DNA from: Emticicia sp. CRIBPO
GTDB taxonomy: Bacteria > Bacteroidota > Bacteroidia > Cytophagales > Spirosomataceae
Direction of reading: 5' to 3'
NCBI RefSeq assembly: GCF_009905725.1
Contig: NZ_JAAAKV010000001.1
Location: forward strand, 558,001-622,000
DNA length: 64,000 nucleotides
The position numbers and the translations under genes were made by a program. How positions within the stretch are numbered: position 1 is the first letter of the stretch; each line of letters opens with the position of its first letter. A model generated the notes under the pieces. It was not told where the DNA came from and did not search any database. It worked only from the letters and a program-made list of their open reading frames with translations. This document shows, one piece after another, positions 1-8,099 of this stretch.

Positions 1-65
1 TTTAAGCTGTTAGCTTTTTTGATTTTTGCTGTAAGGTGTAGGCTATATGCTGTAAGCTTTTTGTC
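1..65. repeat. TTAGC/GCTGTTAGC-type intergenic repeat
   Basis: Short degenerate units of the form AGCTGTTAGC, GCTGTAAG and GGCTATATGCTGTAAGC follow one another at the window edge. Similar units recur at about 5441-5470, 7296-7320, 48846-48882, 48981-49014 and 51261-51292, always between genes. This looks like a dispersed simple repeat with no coding role. No gene is visible in the first 132 bases. Confidence 0.5.
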
Positions 66-132
66 GGTTTATGCCACGAGGGCACAAAGGCAAAATGCTT
101 TTGCTCCGAACAAATCGATAGTTAAAAATTGA

Positions 133-582
133 TTATCTGCGACTTATGGCCAGTTCACTGATTTTCTTCATGGCGTTGTCCCAGGCTTCCGACATGATGT
201 CGTAGTACTCGTCGCTCATGTCGACATCTACAGAAAGCGTAGTAATCCCGTCTTTTTCTGTCAAAACGTAAGTCTCCATCGTGTCTTTTACTTCTTTGGC
301 CAGTTCGCTGTCATAGTCTTCCAGGCCGTCCACCACAATCCCGGTGTATTTCACCGACAGGATTTCTCCGGGACGATTGATCATCACCACCCCTACCAGG
401 CCGCTGCCGCTGTCGTCTGTGAATGCCGCTTTGCTGCCTTCTTCCCAGGTGGTTTCGGCGTGTGCACCCTCTCCGAATTCCGCAAACCAGTGTTTGGTGC
501 ACTCGTCATCCACCAGCACTTCAAAGACTTTCTCTTTGGGTGCGGGGATGTCTATTGTTTTTTTGATTACTTTATTGATCAT
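133..582 (-). CDS. SRPBCC (AHSA1-like) domain protein
   Basis: This 149-residue protein has the START/SRPBCC pattern. It starts with a first strand and short helix (IDIPAPKEKVFEVLVDDE), a central glycine-rich region with GEILSVKY, and a C-terminal amphipathic helix (AWDNAMKKISELA). The family folds into a helix-grip pocket that binds hydrophobic ligands, and some members act as Hsp90 co-chaperone-like proteins. The ligand cannot be read from the sequence. The gene is co-directional with the DoxX-like gene just upstream, with about 50 bases between them, so the two may be co-transcribed. The length is typical of single-domain members. Confidence 0.8.
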   Translation of the reverse strand: MINKVIKKTIDIPAPKEKVFEVLVDDECTKHWFAEFGEGAHAETTWEEGSKAAFTDDSGSGLVGVVMINRPGEILSVKYTGIVVDGLEDYDSELAKEVKDTMETYVLTEKDGITTLSVDVDMSDEYYDIMSEAWDNAMKKISELAISRR

Positions 583-633
583 AATTCCTCCTGTTTATTA
601 TGTTGATGAAGCGTAATCAGTTGATGCACAATA

Positions 634-1002
634 CTATGCTGCTTTTGAAATTTTGTGGTAATAAATGTACGAGCCTGCAATCAGCCCGAACCCGATCAGC
701 ATCGGCAGCCAGTGCTTGGCGGGCTCTCCTGTGGCTATCAGGGAATAAGTGGCTCCGACCAGGTCGAAAGTAAGGCCTGCATAAGCCCATTCTTTGATCC
801 TGTAATATCCGGGTATCAGGATGGCGATCAGTCCGGCGAGTTTCGCCACGCCCAGAAACGGGATGATGTAGGCGGGATAACCCAGACCTGTCACGTTTTT
901 TATGGCCTCCGGGGCTGAAATAGCATCAAAAACAGAACCTGTACCTAGTAACAAAGTAAGAATACCGGTGAAAATCCAGAAGAGAATTTTGTTCTTTTTC
1001 AT
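634..1002 (-). CDS. DoxX-like membrane protein
   Basis: This 122-residue protein has four hydrophobic segments. The first follows MKKNKILFWIF, and the central ones are rich in glycine and alanine (FLGVAKLAGLIAILIPGY). That is the layout of the DoxX-like/DUF4345-type four-helix family. Such proteins sit in the inner membrane and are often linked to redox or stress functions, but a specific role is not established here. It lies just upstream of, and on the same strand as, the SRPBCC gene, a common pairing in Bacteroidota. The start at MKKNK is the only sensible one. Confidence 0.75.
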   Translation of the reverse strand: MKKNKILFWIFTGILTLLLGTGSVFDAISAPEAIKNVTGLGYPAYIIPFLGVAKLAGLIAILIPGYYRIKEWAYAGLTFDLVGATYSLIATGEPAKHWLPMLIGFGLIAGSYIYYHKISKAA

Positions 1003-1119
1003 GTTGAGATCATTTAAGGAATGAAAGGGTTTATTGGTTTTATTTTTATTAACACGATTATGGGTTTTATGGACAGGATTACAGGATTTACAGGATGCGG
1101 CGACTAAACGATAAATTAC

Positions 1120-1434
1120 GTTAGCCGAACTGAACTTTACGTTAGCCCAACTGTCTCTTACGTTAGCTCAACGTAACTTTGCGTCGGCTCAACGTAACTT
1201 TGCGTCAGCCCAACGTAACTTTGCGTCAGCCCAACATAACTTTGCGTCGGCCCAACGTAACTTTGCGTCAGCCCAACGTAACTTTGCGTCAGCTCAACGT
1301 AACTTTGCGTCAGCTCAACGTAACTTTGCGTCAGCTCAACGTAACTTTGCGTCAGCCTAACGTAACTTTGCGTCGGCCCAACGTAACTTTGCGTTGCTCA
1401 AACTGCCTCTTGCGTTAACCCAACGCAACTTTAC
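1120..1434. repeat. 21-bp minisatellite, 15 tandem units
   Basis: Fifteen consecutive 21-base units fill this stretch exactly. The core unit is GTCAGCYCAACGTAACTTTGC. The central units are nearly identical, differing at a few positions (CAG/CGG, CCC/CTC). Units 1-2 and 14-15 are more diverged, as expected for an array that renews itself from the middle. Because 21 is divisible by three, one frame stays open for 79 codons and would encode a 7-residue repeat (TLRQPNV). The atypical composition, the lack of any family resemblance and the absence of a leader argue against a gene. The array fills most of the 472-base gap between the DoxX-like and VOC genes. Confidence 0.9.
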
Positions 1435-1474
1435 GTCGCATTTCCTGAAGAATTCTTCCGGTCTTCTGAAAAAA

Positions 1475-1882
1475 TTACTCCTGCGGCATGCCTGAGGGGT
1501 CCATCCACATCACTTCCCAGATGTGACCGTCCAGGTCTTCATAACCCCAGCTGTACATAAAGCCCATGTCGTTCGGTTCATTATGTGCTTTTCCGCCTGC
1601 TTTAATGGCCATATTCACAATACTGTCTACATCAGCCCGGCTTTCGCGGGAAAGGGCCAGGGTTACTTCGGCAGTTTTTGAGGTATCTGGTATTTCCTTT
1701 TTGGTGAAACCCATGAAATAAGGTTCCACCAGCAGCATAGCGAATATGGTATCAGAGATGATCATGCAGGTAGCCTTCTCATCTGTGAAGTTCGGATTGA
1801 AAGAATATCCCAGTTCAGTGAAAAAAGCCACTGATTTGTCAAGGTCTTTTACCGGGAGGTTTACAAAAATCTGAGTTGCCAT
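1475..1882 (-). CDS. VOC (glyoxalase-like) family protein
   Basis: This 135-residue protein has the vicinal oxygen chelate fold signature. An N-terminal strand (IFVNLPVKDLDKSVAFFTELGY) is followed by a second module ending DLDGHIWEVMWMDPSGM. Members bind a divalent metal and act as glyoxalases, dioxygenases or resistance proteins. Bacteroidota carry many uncharacterised paralogues of this size. Metal ligand candidates are the His of GHIWE and the following Glu. The substrate is unknown. The gene stands alone, with repeat DNA downstream and an AT-rich gap upstream. Confidence 0.8.
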   Translation of the reverse strand: MATQIFVNLPVKDLDKSVAFFTELGYSFNPNFTDEKATCMIISDTIFAMLLVEPYFMGFTKKEIPDTSKTAEVTLALSRESRADVDSIVNMAIKAGGKAHNEPNDMGFMYSWGYEDLDGHIWEVMWMDPSGMPQE

Positions 1883-2017
1883 AAGTGATAAGTTATTTTG
1901 TTGTTTATTGAATGTTTTAGCCTGGCTCTACCATTGATAAAATTATTTAAATATCTGCTTATCAATAACATATCAGATAGTTAATCATCTACCTCGCAAG
2001 TGGATTATTAAAGGGCT

Positions 2018-2046
2018 TTACTTTTTTTTGGCTGAAAAAAAAGTAA
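2018..2046. repeat. Inverted repeat in a gene-free stretch (1883-2255)
   Basis: A 12-base stem of TTAC followed by eight T pairs with eight A followed by GTAA across a 5-base GGCTG loop. It could act as a bidirectional terminator or be a dispersed palindrome. The rest of the 373-base gap between the two VOC genes is AT-rich and shows no convincing gene. Confidence 0.5.
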
Positions 2047-2255
2047 CAAAAAAAGCAGCAAAAATTCTAACTCACAAATCTGAAAACTCTTCCCTTTGAA
2101 GATAACATTACGCAGTTTTCAGCTTTGCTCAAACAGAGAATTTTTAAATCGGATATTTGTTTCTTTTTAATTTATAACCTTGACAGTAAGATCAAAAGAA
2201 ACTTAAGTCAGTTTACCTGATGTCAATACATGTTATTTCTAACACTGTAAAATTA

Positions 2256-2663
2256 TTACTCAAGCGGGCAGTTGAGCATCCAGCTGACCCCGAATTTATC
2301 TTTTAACACGCCGATAAGTCCCGCAAAAAAAGGATGCAAGGGTTGAATGGCTTCGCCGCCCGCCGCAAGTCTGTCATAATAAGCTTTGATTTCCTGTTCG
2401 TTGCTGCATACCAGGGCCGGACTGATCGCACTGCCGTGTATGTTGCTTCCGGGAACGGGCATATCTGAGGCCATAAGTACCAGGCCGTCGCTGCTGAGAT
2501 AGCTGTGCAGGACATGCTCCTGCACGTTGTCAGGCCATTGCGAGGCCATCGGTGAATCCCTGACCTTCATGAGATTAAGTTCCCCGCCGAGGCAGGACTG
2601 GTAAAAGGTCATCGCTTCACCGCAATTCCCCTGGAAAGTGAGATATACCTGGATCGCTTTCAT
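2256..2663 (-). CDS. PhnB-like VOC family protein
   Basis: This 135-residue protein matches the PhnB/3-demethylubiquinone methyltransferase-like branch of the VOC superfamily. It has the N-terminal YLTFQGNCGEAMTFYQSCLGG, a central HSYLSSDGLVLMASDMP segment, and a C-terminal LKDKFGVSWMLNCP. The family is common and mostly of unknown function; the name should not be read as a role in phosphonate metabolism. No partner gene is evident. The start at MKAIQVYLTF gives the usual length. Confidence 0.8.
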   Translation of the reverse strand: MKAIQVYLTFQGNCGEAMTFYQSCLGGELNLMKVRDSPMASQWPDNVQEHVLHSYLSSDGLVLMASDMPVPGSNIHGSAISPALVCSNEQEIKAYYDRLAAGGEAIQPLHPFFAGLIGVLKDKFGVSWMLNCPLE

Positions 2664-2826
2664 TCTTTGTCAAGTTTATGATTTATACCCCTTATGCTTC
2701 TTCATTCTAAAGATCGTTACATCATTATGAAACCTTTTGGTTGCCAAATTAAACGAAACCTTTTAGTTGCACAAATATTTTCAGCATTATTTTTTCAGTT
2801 CAATACAAATGAGTAATTCCCGGTCA

Positions 2827-3462
2827 TTAAATCACTTTTTCTTCGTCCCCCCTGATGATAAGCACCTGGTGATCCAACAGCGGCACAGTCCTGGTACCTG
2901 CATCATTTAAGGTTTCCAGGGTAATTTTTGCGGTCTCTTCAAAATCCGGGTTGTCCAGATGTGGCACCACCATTAAATCGGTGAGAGCAAGCCCTTCCCT
3001 GATCAGTTCAGGAGCAGCCATCCGGGTTTCCATGGCTTCTATGCCTATCAGGCTCTGTGCAGCTATCATGGCCCCGGCACTCCAGCCGGCATACACTTTT
3101 CCGCTGTTCACGTGTTGTCTGATGATTTCATCCACCCCGGTGGTCTTCAGAATCCACCTCAAATAATAGGTGTTGCCCCCTCCCGCCCAGATGATGTCGG
3201 CGGCTTCGAGCTTTGCTTTCAGGTCTTCATAGTCATTCACCCAGGTCCTGAGATCGGCCATCGTTACTCGGTACCCGGCTTTGATGAAGGGTTCTCTGAA
3301 AGCATGCAGCCAGTTTTCGGAACCTTCTTCCACATCGGCCGCATTTTCGATCAGGACTATGCTGATGTCCCGGGCGTCTTTTCCGGTCAGTTTGCTTAAG
3401 TCAGCCAGCTGCCCTGCAGAAATGTTCATGGAATACAAAAACAGTTTCGGATAATCAGCCAT
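2827..3462 (-). CDS. Peptidase E-like (S51) protein
   Basis: This 211-residue protein belongs to the class I glutamine amidotransferase-like fold of the dipeptidase E family. The nucleophile elbow is AGWSAGA with Ser128. It is preceded by the IWAGGGNTYYL strand-loop and followed by VVPHLD, which carries a likely catalytic His. S51 peptidases split Asp-X dipeptides in the cytoplasm. Members of this related branch may have other substrates, so specificity is an inference. It lies 12 bases downstream of the SDR gene on the same strand, consistent with a two-gene operon. Confidence 0.75.
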   Translation of the reverse strand: MADYPKLFLYSMNISAGQLADLSKLTGKDARDISIVLIENAADVEEGSENWLHAFREPFIKAGYRVTMADLRTWVNDYEDLKAKLEAADIIWAGGGNTYYLRWILKTTGVDEIIRQHVNSGKVYAGWSAGAMIAAQSLIGIEAMETRMAAPELIREGLALTDLMVVPHLDNPDFEETAKITLETLNDAGTRTVPLLDHQVLIIRGDEEKVI

Positions 3463-3474
3463 GGTTATTGCTAT

Positions 3475-4254
3475 TTAATCTGCCAGTTCACCACAAGTTA
3501 CATTCAAAACCGCTGCGGTTACAACTCCCGCTTTATCTGAGGCCATCAGGACGGCGGCATCTGCCACCTCTCTCAGTAAAGGCAGGCGTTTCAGCATGGT
3601 ATCCGCCGCAAAATTCCGGTCAAACTCTTCCCTCGACAAGCCTGCATTTCCGGCATGGAGGTTAAAGACTTCATCCACACCTGGTGAATCAGGCGAACCT
3701 GCAGACCGCAGACAAACCACCCTGATGCCTCTTTCCCCTACTTCAAAAGCCAATTGTCTGCAGAAACCTTCAATGGCTGCACAGGCCACGCCAAAACCTC
3801 CGAGAGTCGGATAAGGTCTTTTGGCAGCGTTGGCGGTCAGGGCCAGAATTACCCCAGAGGTTTTCATCACCCTTGCGGCAGCGGTGGCCGTTATAAAATG
3901 GCTGTTCATGGCCTTGTGGATGGGCTGAAGAAAATCTCCTGCGTCCATTTCCGTCAGAAGTTTTCCCTGTATGTCATCTGTGCTGATGAGGTTAAAGGAG
4001 ATGTCGATCCGGCCTTCTGTTTCTACTATTCTCTGAAGACCCCGTTCCACCACGCCTTTATCAAAAGCGTCTGAAACAATGACCTCAGCTTTGCCGCCGT
4101 CCTCTTTTATTTTTGCGGCCATGGCCTGAAGCGTTGCCTCGGTTCTTCCTGCGAGGTAGACTTTGGCTCCTTCTGCCGCAAAGGCCAGAGAAACAGCCCC
4201 TCCGACAGCTCCGGCTGCTCCGTAAATGATGGCGACTTTATCTTTGAGTAACAT
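3475..4254 (-). CDS. SDR-family protein with altered active site
   Basis: This 259-residue Rossmann-fold protein has an N-terminal glycine-rich cofactor loop (GAAGAVGGA, residues 12-20) and clear overall similarity to short-chain dehydrogenases. The usual catalytic YxxxK is replaced: the matching position reads FGVAC, with Phe154 and Cys158, and the NNAG motif is also absent. Tyr148 lies nearby but is not followed by a suitable Lys. The protein may bind NAD(P) without normal SDR catalysis, or use a different chemistry. It is divergent from the GlxA-type regulator at 4448, which may control it. Confidence 0.75.
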   Translation of the reverse strand: MLLKDKVAIIYGAAGAVGGAVSLAFAAEGAKVYLAGRTEATLQAMAAKIKEDGGKAEVIVSDAFDKGVVERGLQRIVETEGRIDISFNLISTDDIQGKLLTEMDAGDFLQPIHKAMNSHFITATAAARVMKTSGVILALTANAAKRPYPTLGGFGVACAAIEGFCRQLAFEVGERGIRVVCLRSAGSPDSPGVDEVFNLHAGNAGLSREEFDRNFAADTMLKRLPLLREVADAAVLMASDKAGVVTAAVLNVTCGELAD

Positions 4255-4447
4255 AGTTAAAAAGTTTATGATACAAACCTACGGCAATACGCTGGTTATC
4301 GCGTGGTGCGGATGCGGCAGAATAAGGGGTTGTTTGCGACAATTTTCCTTTTTATATTTGTTTTCCGGTGTTCAACCATGAAATAAGCTATCATCACACC
4401 GGAATCAACCGCCTCCCGTTCACGGAGACAACCTAATAACAAAACCT

Positions 4448-5431
4448 ATGAAACACATTTCGATTCTGATCCCGCAAGGGGCCATCCTGGGCAGCCTTGA
4501 AGGTTCCAGGCAATTACTCACCCAGGTCAACAACTTTTTCAGGATGCGGGGCCAGGAGCCTCTTTTCAATGTCCAGCTGGTCGGAATTACCAAAGAGACC
4601 CCTTTAAGCGGCGGCAGTTTTACGGCCAATGCCGACCTGCTCATCGACGAAGTAAAACAAACCGACCTGATTATCATTCCGGCTGTCGACGGAGATCTCA
4701 GGATTGCGATAGAAAAGAACAAAGACTTTCTTCCGTGGATCGCCCGTCAATACCAGGGTGGTGCAGAAGTGGCCAGTTTGTGCCTGGGGGCTTTCCTCCT
4801 GGCTTCGACGGGCCTGCTTGACGGCAAAAAATGTGCAACCCACTGGCTCGCCGCCAACGACTTCAGGAAGATGTTTCCGGAAGTAGAACTGGTGGAAGAG
4901 AAGATCATCACCGACGAACAGGGGATTTATTCCAGCGGCGGGGCGTTTTCTTATCAAAACCTGATCCTGTACCTGATCGGTAAATATGCGGGGCACGAAA
5001 TGGCGATTATGGCCGCCAAGGTCTTTGCTATCGAGATTGACCGCAAGAGCCAATCTCCTTTCATCATGTTCCAGGGACAAAGAGAGCATGAAGATGAAAC
5101 AGTGAGAAAAGCCCAGGCTTATATAGAAGAGCATTTCCAGGATAAAATTACGGTAGATCATCTTTCTGACCTGCTGGCCCTGAACAGGAGAAGCCTTGAA
5201 AGAAGATTCAAAAAAGCGACTTCCAATACGGTCTCAGAATATATACAGAGGGTGAAAATCGAAGTGGCGAAAAAGGATTTCGAAACTACCCGGAAGAATA
5301 TTTACGAGGTGATGTTCGAAGTGGGTTATTCGGATGTGAAAGCTTTCAGGACCATCTTCCGCAAAACCACGGGGCTTTCGCCGGTGGAATACAGGAATAA
5401 GTACAATAAAGAGGTGATGGTATGGGGATAG
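4448..5431 (+). CDS. GlxA-type regulator (DJ-1/PfpI + AraC HTH)
   Basis: This 327-residue protein has two parts. Residues about 1-190 are a DJ-1/PfpI-like domain with the elbow ASLCLGAFLL. Residues about 220-325 are an AraC/XylS double helix-turn-helix ending in the signature VGYSDVKAFRTIFRKTTGLSP. Regulators of this GlxA/FtrA type sense an unknown small molecule through the N-terminal domain. It is transcribed divergently from the SDR and peptidase E-like pair, with a 193-base shared intergenic region, so those genes are plausible targets. Confidence 0.85.
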   Translation: MKHISILIPQGAILGSLEGSRQLLTQVNNFFRMRGQEPLFNVQLVGITKETPLSGGSFTANADLLIDEVKQTDLIIIPAVDGDLRIAIEKNKDFLPWIARQYQGGAEVASLCLGAFLLASTGLLDGKKCATHWLAANDFRKMFPEVELVEEKIITDEQGIYSSGGAFSYQNLILYLIGKYAGHEMAIMAAKVFAIEIDRKSQSPFIMFQGQREHEDETVRKAQAYIEEHFQDKITVDHLSDLLALNRRSLERRFKKATSNTVSEYIQRVKIEVAKKDFETTRKNIYEVMFEVGYSDVKAFRTIFRKTTGLSPVEYRNKYNKEVMVWG

Positions 5432-5539
5432 ATTTCAGCGATTAGCTATTGGCTTTTAGCCCTTAGCTTCGTCAGATTACCATGAGGGCATTAAGTTTTA
5501 GGGGTATTTTAGATGGATAAGTCTATCTTTATATCGTAG

Positions 5540-5572
5540 TAGATACACACGGCCGTGTGTATCTATTTTTTT
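5540..5572 (+). terminator. Palindrome plus T-run after GlxA-type gene
   Basis: Positions 5540-5565 are a perfect 26-base palindrome (TAGATACACACGG and its complement), followed directly by a run of T. It fits an intrinsic terminator on the plus strand. A close relative of the same palindrome occurs at 63501-63534, so it is also part of a dispersed family. Confidence 0.6.
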
Positions 5573-5595
5573 GTAACAAAGCTCCTAATCAATAT

Positions 5596-5830
5596 CAGAC
5601 GTTGCCTACAACATCTCTGCAAGGCATTCAATCGATGAAATATGTCACCCCTACGGGGTTTTGTTTTTTTGAAAACCTTATTTGCTGCTACAGATATGTC
5701 GCCCTTACAGGGCTTCTTTGATGTAGCTATTCCTTAAAATGTATTCCGGATACTGTCTGCATGAAAGAAATGTGATTGTCAGCAAAAGGATTCATCGCAT
5801 TCGGACGTTGCGTGCAACCTCTCTACAAAA
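5596..5830. repeat. Composite dispersed repeat, copy 1
   Basis: The element has four blocks in order. First is CAGACGTTGCC...TCTCTGCAA at 5596. Second is ATATGTCACCCCTACGGGG at about 5640. Third is CAGATATGTCGCCCTTACAG at 5691. Last is GGACGTTGCGTGCAACCTCT at 5803. The same blocks in the same order form the repeat at 9366-9530. No transposase is present, so it looks like a non-autonomous element or recombination-spread repeat. It occupies the 523-base gap between two convergent genes, in which I see no gene. Confidence 0.7.
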
Positions 5831-5895
5831 TGTCATACGGTCCATTTATTCTATCACTCATCGCGTCCGGGTCATTCTATCATTCTATATTCAAT

Positions 5896-5926
5896 CCCGC
5901 CCGGGCAAAGCCCAGGTCGGGCAGGC
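5896..5926. repeat. CCCGCCCG...CGGGCAGGC palindromic repeat
   Basis: CCCGCCCG and CAGGTCGGGCAGGC flank an internal hairpin, GGGCAAAGCCC. The reverse complement of this layout occurs at 13588-13620. Half-related GC-rich copies are at 12616-12650 and 57681-57715. It behaves as a REP-like intergenic palindrome. Confidence 0.6.
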
Positions 5927-5954
5927 ATTCACTCAATCAAAATTCAAAACTACC

Positions 5955-6854
5955 TCACCCCCTCGGATGAAATTCTTTCAATGTCTGCTGCAGGAACGCC
6001 CGGTCGAGATGGGTGTATATTTCTGTGGTGGTGATGGATTCGTGGCCGAGCATGTCCTGGACAGCCCGTAGGTCGGCACCGCCTTCTATCAAATGGGTCG
6101 CAAAGCTGTGCCGCAGGGTGTGGGGAGATATATTTTTCCTGATGCCTGCTTTTTCTGCCAGGTCTTTGATAATGAGAAAAATCATGACCCTGGTGAGAGA
6201 TTTTCCCCTGCGGTTCAGAAACAGGAAATCTTCGTATCCGTCTTTGATGTCAATGGCTGTGCGGGACTCGTGGATATAAATTTTAGCGTATTTGATGGCC
6301 TGCTGGCCTATGGGTACCAGCCGCATCTTATTGCCTTTACCGGTGACCCTGATAAAACCGATATCAAACTGGCAATCGCTAAGTTTGAGGTTGACCAGTT
6401 CTGATACCCGCAGCCCGCTGCTGTAAATCACTTCCAGGATGGCCTTGTTTCTCGGCCCCTCTGGCAGACTGAGGTCTATCATCGAGATCATGTTTTCAAT
6501 CTCATGAAAGTGCAGGGTATCCGGGAGTTTCCGGGTGATTTTCGGGGAAGAAATCAAGCGGGTGGGATCGATCAAAGTCTCGTTCTCCAGGGCCAGAAAG
6601 GCGTAAAAAGCTTTCAGACCGCTCAGTATCCTGGCCTGTGAAGTGGCAATAAGGCCTATTTCGTTGATGTAAATCAGGAACTGCTGTATTTCCTGTTCGG
6701 TGAGTTTCTCCGGCTTTTTATTGAGTCCTTTGATTTCACCGAACTGGAATAATTTTTCAGCGTCCCTGATGTAGGATTCGACGGAGTTGGGCGACAGCGA
6801 CCGCTCCAGTTTAAGGTAATTTTTAAAATCCCGGAGTTCGGCTGACCAGTCCAT
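5955..6854 (-). CDS. xerD: Tyrosine recombinase XerD
   Basis: This 299-residue tyrosine recombinase has the full active site: Arg149 (SSGLRVSEL), Lys173 (GKGNK), His245 and Arg248 (HTLRHSFATHL), His271 (LGHES) and Tyr280 (EIYTHLD). Residues about 1-95 form the SAM-like core-binding domain. XerD works with XerC at dif sites to resolve chromosome dimers before division. Length and sequence fit the housekeeping enzyme rather than a phage integrase. Its ATG overlaps the stop codon of the upstream OsmC-like gene by one base (TAATG), which suggests translational coupling. XerC and XerD are hard to separate by eye, so the letter is slightly uncertain. Confidence 0.9.
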   Translation of the reverse strand: MDWSAELRDFKNYLKLERSLSPNSVESYIRDAEKLFQFGEIKGLNKKPEKLTEQEIQQFLIYINEIGLIATSQARILSGLKAFYAFLALENETLIDPTRLISSPKITRKLPDTLHFHEIENMISMIDLSLPEGPRNKAILEVIYSSGLRVSELVNLKLSDCQFDIGFIRVTGKGNKMRLVPIGQQAIKYAKIYIHESRTAIDIKDGYEDFLFLNRRGKSLTRVMIFLIIKDLAEKAGIRKNISPHTLRHSFATHLIEGGADLRAVQDMLGHESITTTEIYTHLDRAFLQQTLKEFHPRG

Positions 6855-7264
6855 TACCAGTTAAAGATCATCTCCTGAACCAGGTCCGGGTGTAAACTCA
6901 AAGCTACAGGACAGCTGTGAGCCAGTCTTTCATATCTTTTTTGCTGATCTTCCGTCAGAACGACGTTGCTTTTCATGTCAAATTCCACAATGATCTTCGC
7001 GATTTTGCGGGGAGGCTCAGCACTCATGATCTTGGTAATCTTCAGTTCAGTTCCGGCGAAATCTATTCCTTCTTTTCCTGCTGAAATACCCATGATGGTG
7101 ATGGCACAGTTGCCCAGGGAAGTAGACGCCAGGTCGGTCGGAGAAAAGGCCTCACCTTTACCGTTGTTGTCTACAGGAGCATCTGTGATATAAGTTTTCC
7201 CTGATTTCAAATGAGTTGATTCGGTGCGTAAATCACCAAGGTATCTGATAGAAGAAGTCTGCAT
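6854..7264 (-). CDS. OsmC family protein
   Basis: This 136-residue protein has the OsmC/Ohr pattern, with the N-terminal GEAFSPTDLASTSLGNCAITIM containing one conserved Cys and the C-terminal RLAHSCPVALSLHPDL containing the second. The two cysteines reduce organic or fatty hydroperoxides in OsmC and Ohr proteins. The exact substrate here is unknown. The stop codon overlaps the xerD start, so the two genes are probably one transcript, although their functions are unrelated. Confidence 0.85.
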   Translation of the reverse strand: MQTSSIRYLGDLRTESTHLKSGKTYITDAPVDNNGKGEAFSPTDLASTSLGNCAITIMGISAGKEGIDFAGTELKITKIMSAEPPRKIAKIIVEFDMKSNVVLTEDQQKRYERLAHSCPVALSLHPDLVQEMIFNW

Positions 7265-7368
7265 ATTGCTTTAGTTAATGTTTTTACAAATTTAGGGATT
7301 AGCGGCTAGCTTTCAGCAGAGAGGGCGAGGTTTTTTACGCATCTGCGAAGGTATTACCTTCACAGAGC

Positions 7369-8094
7369 CTATTTTTTAAGCAGATTGACTTTAAGTACTT
7401 TATCCAGTACCTGCTCCTTGAAATTCCTGCTGATGGGTATCTTGAAGTTCCTGATCAGTATCTCATTGTTCTCAATGGCTTCTATTTTTGAAACCGAAAC
7501 TACATATGATTTGTGGACTTTGATAAAATTAGAGTTTTCAAGGTTCTCTTCTACTGTTTTCAATGGCAAAAGGGTCATAAACTTAGCCTTTTCTGTCTGG
7601 ATGATCACATAATTCTGCAATGCCTGCACAAACAATATCTCCCTTACAAATATCTTTTCATACTTATTGTCGCATTTGATAAAGAAGAATTTATCCGCTT
7701 CAATCTCCTGTATACTTTCAAATTTCCGCTGGCGGAGCAGGTGATATTCCCTCGCTTTGCTTACGGCTTTAAAAAACCTGTTGAAAGTGATCGGTTTCAG
7801 CAGGTAATCCATCACATCAAACTGAAAGCCCTCGATAGCGTAGCTGGGAAAGGCCGTGGTAATGATGACCATCGGTAAATCAGACTTGATTTTCAGAAAA
7901 TCAAGCCCGCTCATCAAAGGCATCTGGATGTCCAGGAAAATCAGGTCTACTTTCTCCCTGTCCAGCAGCTTGTTCAGTTCCAGGGGATTTTCTGCCTCGC
8001 CTGTCAGTTCCAGGAAATCGATCTCTTTGACATATCCCGACAAACCTTCCCTGGCCAGGGGTTCATCATCCACAATCACGCATTTTAATTTCAT
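7369..8094 (-). CDS. LytTR-family response regulator
   Basis: This 241-residue protein has a receiver domain at residues 1-120 with acidic pair Asp9/Asp10, phospho-acceptor Asp55 (LIFLDIQMP) and Lys100 (LLKPI). A LytTR DNA-binding domain follows at about 140-238, with FIKVHKSYVVS and IPISRNFK. Regulators of this AlgR/LytR type bind DNA through the LytTR domain when phosphorylated. The gene lies 5 bases after its cognate sensor kinase and is surely co-transcribed with it. The target genes are not identifiable from the window. Confidence 0.9.
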   Translation of the reverse strand: MKLKCVIVDDEPLAREGLSGYVKEIDFLELTGEAENPLELNKLLDREKVDLIFLDIQMPLMSGLDFLKIKSDLPMVIITTAFPSYAIEGFQFDVMDYLLKPITFNRFFKAVSKAREYHLLRQRKFESIQEIEADKFFFIKCDNKYEKIFVREILFVQALQNYVIIQTEKAKFMTLLPLKTVEENLENSNFIKVHKSYVVSVSKIEAIENNEILIRNFKIPISRNFKEQVLDKVLKVNLLKK

Positions 8095-8099
8095 GGGTT

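Noticed and set aside
1179-1418. 79-codon open frame of TLRQPNV repeats
   Set aside because: It is produced by the 21-bp array, whose unit length keeps the frame. No start region, family or balanced composition supports a protein.
1120-1434. CRISPR array
   Set aside because: The units are directly adjacent with no spacers and no cas genes are near.
5596-5830. Insertion sequence with transposase
   Set aside because: No transposase-like frame is present in or next to the composite repeats.
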